Made by a program: the position numbers and the translations under genes
The notes under the pieces: model-generated
Seen by the model: the letters and a program-made list of their open reading frames with translations, nothing else
Databases searched by the model: none
What the model was told of the DNA's origin: nothing
Source: a virus
Direction: 5' to 3' (one strand)
Virus record (IMG/VR): IMGVR_UViG_3300005265_000001
Span: 41,898-105,897 of that record
Length of the DNA: 64,000 nucleotides
Part shown: positions 60,224-64,000 of the stretch, piece by piece
Numbering within the stretch: position 1 is the stretch's first letter
How the letters are laid out: the number at the start of each line of letters is the position of its first letter

Positions 60224-60511
60224 ATGAATAAGATTATGTATTTTGATACAATAGAGTGTTGTAATTTTAAATTAGTTTTTACTCCCCCATTGGGGGTTAA
60301 AGTATCGGATTTGAAAGGTTGGGTTTTGGGGGAAAATGATTTATACAAGATTATTTCGGTTGGCAGAAATGAAAAAGAAATGATTGATTTGTTTAGTGAA
60401 GTTTTTTGTGATTTGTATGTTTTTTTTAAAAAACACGTGAACATGAAAACTAACAAATATGTTAGTTTAGTGCGAAAAAATTTAGAAGGAATAGAAAAAA
60501 TTGGAAAATAA
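60224..60511 (+). CDS. Unknown 95-residue protein
   Basis: It starts 6 bases after the previous stop without a clear ribosome site. The product starts M-N-K-I-M-Y-F-D-T-I-E-C-C-N-F-K and has a S-D-L-K-G-W segment similar to the S-D-L-K-K-W in the previous protein, suggesting that the two are distant paralogues. Basic C-terminus. Function unknown. Confidence 0.55.
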   Translation: MNKIMYFDTIECCNFKLVFTPPLGVKVSDLKGWVLGENDLYKIISVGRNEKEMIDLFSEVFCDLYVFFKKHVNMKTNKYVSLVRKNLEGIEKIGK

Positions 60512-60513
60512 GG

Positions 60514-60542
60514 TTTATTTTTTGTATTTTATGTGATATACT
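60514..60542 (+). promoter_or_regulatory. Extended -10 sigma-70 promoter (weak)
   Basis: TATACT (60537-60542) has TG one base upstream (extended -10), and a weak -35 TTTATT (60514-60519) lies 17 bases away. It precedes the gene at 60567. Confidence 0.5.
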
Positions 60543-60566
60543 TCAAAAAGTAAGGGGGTGATTTTA

Positions 60567-60881
60567 GTGAAAGTGGATGAAATGACATATTATATGCCCG
60601 ATTTTGAGAAAAATATGTATTTTACCAAAGTGGATGATGATGAATACAATATTTTTCTCAGAGAAAACGATGAGAAATTAGCAGTTGCAAGAAAGGTTGA
60701 TGGTCAATTTAAGGTGTTTTTTATTAAACGTGGGTTAATTAGACAAGAATTAGTCAATGGTTTGGCCGAAGTATTGGAATTTTTTAACAGGTTTAATGTT
60801 AATGAAACCGAAAAATCAGAAGAACCTGTTAAAATTGAAAGAGTAGAAGATTTGGAAGAACTTAAAAAAATACTACCATAA
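60567..60881 (+). CDS. Unknown acidic protein
   Basis: GTG 60567 is preferred because AGGGGG lies eight bases upstream; an in-frame GTG at 60558 overlaps this site. The product (104 residues) starts M-K-V-D-E-M-T-Y-Y-M-P and is acidic, with a Glu-rich C-terminal end (E-E-P-V-K-I-E-R-V-E-D-L-E-E-L). Not recognised. A separate host-type promoter lies just upstream. Confidence 0.6.
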   Translation: MKVDEMTYYMPDFEKNMYFTKVDDDEYNIFLRENDEKLAVARKVDGQFKVFFIKRGLIRQELVNGLAEVLEFFNRFNVNETEKSEEPVKIERVEDLEELKKILP

Positions 60882-60895
60882 AGGGGGAAATTGAA

Positions 60896-61168
60896 ATGAA
60901 TAAGTTGTTGCAGTTGAAAATTGAGGATAAGAATACGGATTTGTTTGTAGAGGTTGACGAAAATAATAATATTGTGAAAGAAGGTAAAATTGACGATTGG
61001 ATTGTAAGTAAATCAGTTCATAAAGGTGTCAATGTAGCAATTATTGAATTGAGTGATTGTTTTTGGTTGATTACTCTTAATCCAATTACTTTTGTGGATA
61101 AAATAGATAAAAAAGTTCTTCACAAAAAATCAGATGTAATTGGTCAATTTGAACTTAAATTTAAATAG
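60896..61168 (+). CDS. Unknown 90-residue protein
   Basis: The protein starts M-N-K-L-L-Q-L-K-I-E-D-K with AAGGGGGAAA before the ATG. It is beta-rich, with V-E-V-D-E-N-N-N-I-V-K-E and S-D-C-F-W-L-I-T-L-N-P, and no membrane segment. It is the last small gene of the early-type block. Function unknown. Confidence 0.6.
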   Translation: MNKLLQLKIEDKNTDLFVEVDENNNIVKEGKIDDWIVSKSVHKGVNVAIIELSDCFWLITLNPITFVDKIDKKVLHKKSDVIGQFELKFK

Positions 61169-61199
61169 GGGGTGGTGTGTATAGGATAGGAAAAAGCTG

Positions 61200-61210
61200 T
61201 TTATATTATT
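61200..61210 (+). promoter_or_regulatory. TTTATATTATT promoter-like motif
   Basis: An exact copy 38 bases before the ATG at 61248, in the gap after the early-type genes. The sequence after it (TTTACGTTAG) resembles that after the copy at 41999. Confidence 0.6.
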
Positions 61211-61247
61211 TTTACGTTAGTAAATATAAATCTTTTGGGGGGATAAT

Positions 61248-62276
61248 ATGAAAAGATTAATGTTTATTGTTTTATCTGTTTTTTTGGTTTGGGGATTGAC
61301 ATTTAATTTGGGGTATTCTTGTGGGATTCCTGGGGCAAAATGTCAACAATCTCAAGGTCAAAGTCAGGGTCAACACCAACAACAAGGTCAAACAACTACT
61401 GTAACAGTAGATAATACAAATACAAATTCGTCAAGTTCATCTTCGAGTTCAAAGTCTGATTCTCGATCATCATCTTCGTCAAAGTCATTATCGGAAATAA
61501 GTGGGTCAGGCAATTCGAGTTCGGCGGCATCGGCGCAAGGTGGCATTGCGTATGGGGGAAGTTCATCATCTTCAAGTTCCGCAAGTGTTACACATTCAGG
61601 CAATTCAAGCATTAGCGGTTCAGGAAATTCATCTCTTTATTACTATCAAGAAGATAAAAGAGAACATATTCGTGGGCCTGAATTGTTAAATTCTAATCCA
61701 CAAGTTTTACACGGAAAACCCTTAAAAATTAAAACATACGGATTAGATGATTTTCTTGCTAATGTTGAGTTTTTAACAAAAGAAGAGGCTGAAAAATTGG
61801 CTGATAAGGCCGATGATTATACGGTCAAAGATGCGGTTTTTTTGGATGGAGAACAAGAAAGTGACGTTATTAAGATAACAAATGAAGGTCATGGTAAATA
61901 TATGGGATTAGTTTATGTTTATCCCGATGGAAATGACTGTAATATTGTGTCAATGTTTGGTGTGGCGGCATATAAAGCATGTAAACTTGGAGCCACGGAA
62001 ATAAAATTGGTGAAAGTTGACTCACAAGAAGTAGATACAGGAAAAGCAATTAATATTGGGATTGGTGGCGGTGCTTCATTTTTATCTCATGGGGATAAGA
62101 CAGCAATAGCACCTAATGGGGGAACTGGATGGGGCAAAGCCTCTTCAAGTTCGGAAGAGTTGCCAGCAATTGTTGTGGCGTTATATACTTCAGGAACAAA
62201 GGTAACATATAATTATAGTAAAATTTCAAATGATGTTGTTAGCAAAGTTGTAACAACTGATAGCGAAATTAGGTAA
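61248..62276 (+). CDS. Secreted Ser/Gln-rich protein
   Basis: The 342-residue protein has a signal peptide (K-R-L-M-F-I-V-L-S-V-F-L-V-W-G-L-T-F). A Gln/Gly stretch comes next (Q-S-Q-G-Q-S-Q-G-Q), then a long Ser-rich low-complexity region with G-S-G-N-S-S motifs (about 58-135). A C-terminal globular domain (about 145-342) is rich in K-I-T-N-E-G-H-G-K-Y-M-G-L-V-Y-V-Y-P. Two early Cys (S-C-G-I-P-G-A-K-C) may form a disulfide. It has a GGGGGGA ribosome site and a phage-type promoter. It is likely exported to the periplasm or surface. No family is recognised. Confidence 0.7.
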   Translation: MKRLMFIVLSVFLVWGLTFNLGYSCGIPGAKCQQSQGQSQGQHQQQGQTTTVTVDNTNTNSSSSSSSSKSDSRSSSSSKSLSEISGSGNSSSAASAQGGIAYGGSSSSSSSASVTHSGNSSISGSGNSSLYYYQEDKREHIRGPELLNSNPQVLHGKPLKIKTYGLDDFLANVEFLTKEEAEKLADKADDYTVKDAVFLDGEQESDVIKITNEGHGKYMGLVYVYPDGNDCNIVSMFGVAAYKACKLGATEIKLVKVDSQEVDTGKAINIGIGGGASFLSHGDKTAIAPNGGTGWGKASSSSEELPAIVVALYTSGTKVTYNYSKISNDVVSKVVTTDSEIR

Positions 62277-62286
62277 AATTAAATAG

Positions 62287-62335
62287 AGAAGAGTGGCAAC
62301 TATTACGGTTGCCACCTTCTTTTTATTTATTTTTG
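62287..62335. terminator. Bidirectional terminator
   Basis: GTGGCAAC (62293-62300) pairs with GTTGCCAC (62308-62315) around a seven-base loop. A T-rich tract follows on the + strand (CTTCTTTTTATTT), and A-rich sequence lies on the other side. It sits between convergent genes (61248 on +, 62544 on -), so it can serve both. Confidence 0.85.
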
Positions 62336-62544
62336 GGTATTAGTATTTTTTTAAAATTTTTAACAGTTTCACGTTTTTGATATGCTTCGGATATGCTATC
62401 TTTTACAAAGGTGAAACATGCTTTATCGGCGGTTTTAATGAATAAATTTTTCTTTGCAAAACAAAATTCCTCTATTTTTTCTATCGTGATTTTTTGTCCA
62501 TTTTTGAAATACAGTTTTAATTCATATAGAATTTCAGGTTTCAT
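62323..62544 (-). CDS. Minus-strand small protein (73 residues)
   Basis: This is the only minus-strand gene I support. The product starts M-K-P-E-I-L-Y-E-L-K-L-Y-F-K-N-G-Q-K, with a mixed beta then helical pattern, and ends K-K-I-L-I-P-K-N-K. On the minus strand AAGGGGAT lies about eight bases before the ATG. The TTTATATTATT motif stands 29 bases before it in the same orientation. Its 3' end meets the bidirectional terminator. Function unknown; small basic regulatory proteins are possible. Confidence 0.7.
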   Translation of the reverse strand: MKPEILYELKLYFKNGQKITIEKIEEFCFAKKNLFIKTADKACFTFVKDSISEAYQKRETVKNFKKILIPKNK

Positions 62545-62572
62545 TTCAAATCCCCTTATTGGTATTTTTTAT

Positions 62573-62583
62573 AATAATATAAA
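62573..62583 (-). promoter_or_regulatory. TTTATATTATT promoter-like motif (minus strand)
   Basis: AATAATATAAA on the + strand is the exact reverse complement of the motif. Its 3' end lies 29 bases before the minus-strand start codon at 62544, the same spacing as at + strand genes. This orientation match supports the motif as a promoter rather than a general AT-rich feature. Confidence 0.65.
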
Positions 62584-62622
62584 TAGTTTGGGGTGTTTAT
62601 AAAATAAATTGGGAGTGATAAA

Positions 62623-64000
62623 ATGACATTGGAAGAGTATTACAAAAATAATCAAATTGGAATAGATGTGGTTCGACGAAAATATTTAATGAAATCGGAA
62701 AATCACATTGAGGAAAGTTTTTGGAGGGTTATCAATCCTCTATTGGAATTTGAAAAGGATAAATCCATAGGGGATTATTGGTTTGAGACTTTAATGGATG
62801 GAAAGTGGCGAATGGGTGGGTCCATTTGGGCAACAGTTGGGAACACCGAATTTCCCAAACAATCCACGGCAAATTGCACCACAAACATTATAAAAGAAGA
62901 TAGTTTAGAGGGTATTTTTAAAAGTGCCTATGAAGTGGCTAAATGTGCCGCATATAGGCAAGGTGTTGGAATACGTTTTTCTGAATTACGGCCAACGGGC
63001 GAAAAAATTAATAATTCTGCCAGAGTATCAAGTGGGGCAATTCATTGGATGAAATTTATTTCAAATGAGGTGGATTTTGTTGGTCAATCCGGGAGAAAAC
63101 CAGCTTTGTTATTTGATTTAGATGTTTGGTATCCAGATATTTACGATTTTGTTAAAATGAAAGATGATATTGATGTTATGCAAAATGTCAATATTTCAGT
63201 GATTATGAATAATGATTTTTTAGAAAAAGTTAAGAATGACGAATTTTGGGATTTGGTCTGGAACGGTAAGGTTTATAATACTGTAAAAGCGAGACATTTA
63301 TTTGATTTTATAGCGGAACATGCTTGGAAAACGGGGGAGCCTGGAATACAGTTGATTGATGTCATGAATGACTATTCTATGCAAAAATATGTTGGATATC
63401 CAATTGTTTGTTCAAATGCACCCGTTATTGGATCGTCTTTTGTTTTTACAAAAGAAGGAATATTTTCAATTGAAGATTTGTATGAATCTCAAAAAGAACA
63501 TGATATTTTGGTGGATTCAAGGCATTTTGAAAAAGATTTAATGGAATTGATGGAAAAAGATAGGGTAAAGGGTAGATATGGAAATGTCTTTTTTACAAAA
63601 GGAATATTTAAAAAATATGAAAATCAGGATGAATATGAAGTAAGTTTATCAAATGGAAGAAAAGTTTATTGTAATGATGAGCATAGATGGCTTACAACAA
63701 AAGGATATAAAAGAACAATTGATTTAGAAGTTGGAGATAAGATATTATTACCTTCGGATGGTATTTGGACTGAAAAATTAACGGAAAGTGAAATAAATTC
63801 AAGTGATTACAAAGATGGAGTGTTACTTGGATGGTTTGTGGGAGATGGTTTTTTTTATAAAATGTCAAATACAGGAAGATTAAATGAAGATAAAAACAAT
63901 CCAAATAAATGGGAAAGTTTTGATGATAGATATGGTGTGTCTATAATTTGGAAAGATGGTGAAGAAAAGGCACCCGAATTATTTAAGAAAAAATATCATG
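62623..64000 (+). CDS. Ribonucleotide reductase large subunit (NrdA/NrdJ), intein-split, partial
   Basis: The frame opens at ATG 62623 with GGGAGTG before it and stays open to the window end (459 codons). Residues 1-265 are the N-terminal part of a class I/II reductase: S-T-A-N-C-T-T-N with the first redox Cys, D-S-L-E-G-I-F, G-V-G-I-R-F-S-E-L-R-P-T-G, S-S-G-A-I-H-W, P-D-I-Y-D-F-V and G-E-P-G-I-Q-L-I-D. They end at V-C-S-N265 just before the catalytic Cys (E. coli N437-x-C439). An intein follows. No ATP-cone is present and no small subunit is seen, which slightly favours a class II enzyme. It makes deoxynucleotides for phage DNA. Confidence 0.9.
   Translation, partial: MTLEEYYKNNQIGIDVVRRKYLMKSENHIEESFWRVINPLLEFEKDKSIGDYWFETLMDGKWRMGGSIWATVGNTEFPKQSTANCTTNIIKEDSLEGIFKSAYEVAKCAAYRQGVGIRFSELRPTGEKINNSARVSSGAIHWMKFISNEVDFVGQSGRKPALLFDLDVWYPDIYDFVKMKDDIDVMQNVNISVIMNNDFLEKVKNDEFWDLVWNGKVYNTVKARHLFDFIAEHAWKTGEPGIQLIDVMNDYSMQKYVGYPIVCSNAPVIGSSFVFTKEGIFSIEDLYESQKEHDILVDSRHFEKDLMELMEKDRVKGRYGNVFFTKGIFKKYENQDEYEVSLSNGRKVYCNDEHRWLTTKGYKRTIDLEVGDKILLPSDGIWTEKLTESEINSSDYKDGVLLGWFVGDGFFYKMSNTGRLNEDKNNPNKWESFDDRYGVSIIWKDGEEKAPELFKKKYH
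63418..64000 (+). mobile_element. Intein with LAGLIDADG endonuclease inside ribonucleotide reductase (partial)
   Basis: From residue 266 the reductase sequence is replaced by an intein: A266-P-V-I-G-S-S-F-V-F-T-K-E-G-I-F-S-I-E-D-L resembles intein block A. C-N-D-E-H354-R-W356 with V-G-D-K-I resembles block B and its surroundings. G399-V-L-L-G-W-F-V-G-D-G is a LAGLIDADG motif. The first residue is Ala (or the next, Pro), not Cys or Ser. Trp stands two residues after the block-B His. The C-terminal half lies beyond the window. Confidence 0.85.

Noticed and set aside
61388-61612. Minus-strand open frame opposite the Ser-rich region
   Set aside because: It is an antisense shadow of a low-complexity coding stretch, with no ribosome site.
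62578-62585. TATAAATA, the T4 late promoter sequence, on the + strand before the reductase gene
   Set aside because: The same bases form the reverse complement of the recurring TTTATATTATT motif for the minus-strand gene, which explains them better; no other T4-type late promoter was noticed.
62393-62602. Plus-strand open frame overlapping the minus-strand gene
   Set aside because: It has no ribosome site and its product is low-complexity Phe/Ser/Ile; the minus-strand frame has promoter, ribosome site and terminator.
1-64000. tRNA genes, insertion sequences, integrase or attachment sites
   Set aside because: I saw no cloverleaf-like sequence, transposase, integrase or paired att-like repeats in the window; a dedicated search was not possible here.

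Overview
The window is part of the genome of a large, AT-rich, contractile-tailed phage (myovirus type). The virion genes are the evidence: tail sheath, tail tube, tape measure, T4 gp53-like, gp27/gpD-like hub, gp5-like spike, gp6/J-like, gp25-like, gpI-like and gp8-like baseplate proteins, a long run of fibre genes and an amidase endolysin. Nearly all genes lie on the + strand, packed head to tail with many start/stop overlaps. Two lipoproteins, several signal peptides and an amidase fit a bacterial host that is probably Gram-negative; the host cannot be named from the sequence. Head, terminase and DNA polymerase genes must lie outside the window.

Layout. Positions 1-3308 hold kelch-propeller fibre genes with an embedded glycosyltransferase. 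Positions 3386-9745 carry sheath, tube, two small tail-assembly proteins (possibly linked by a +1 frameshift) and the tape measure. Positions 9751-30112 carry the baseplate: hub, spike, beta-helix protein, wedge proteins, two paralogous gp25 proteins with very long repetitive N-terminal extensions, a gpI-like protein with the same kind of extension, and a 1448-residue wedge or fibre protein. Positions 30116-41984 are a second fibre region, with five kelch proteins that share an adaptor module, a lipoprotein, a ParB-like protein and a secreted Cys-containing protein. Positions 42048-45860 carry small coiled-coil and structural proteins, a probable fibre-tail adaptor, the endolysin and a fibre protein.

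Positions 45884-49890 are the most unusual part. A helical protein is translationally coupled to two tandem radical SAM/SPASM enzymes. Two small proteins follow, with a shared leader-like motif (W-T-D-D-P-L ... H-I-x-E-L-R) and octapeptide repeats bounded by cysteines. This looks like a phage-encoded ribosomal-peptide (RiPP-like) maturation system inside the fibre region. Positions 49987-57036 carry a giant repeat protein, a lipoprotein glycosidase and more fibre genes.

Positions 57037-57598 are non-coding, with three perfect DnaA boxes plus one near-match and a textbook sigma-70 promoter, so this is a candidate replication origin and early promoter. Positions 57599-61168 hold small, probably early genes and a T4 Rnl1-like RNA ligase. 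A secreted Ser-rich protein follows, then a convergent minus-strand gene, then a ribonucleotide reductase whose active-site loop is interrupted by a LAGLIDADG intein that runs off the right edge.

A recurring motif, TTTATATTATT, stands about 30-40 bases before the start codons of several virion-type genes, and before the only minus-strand gene in the matching orientation. It is a likely phage-specific promoter class.
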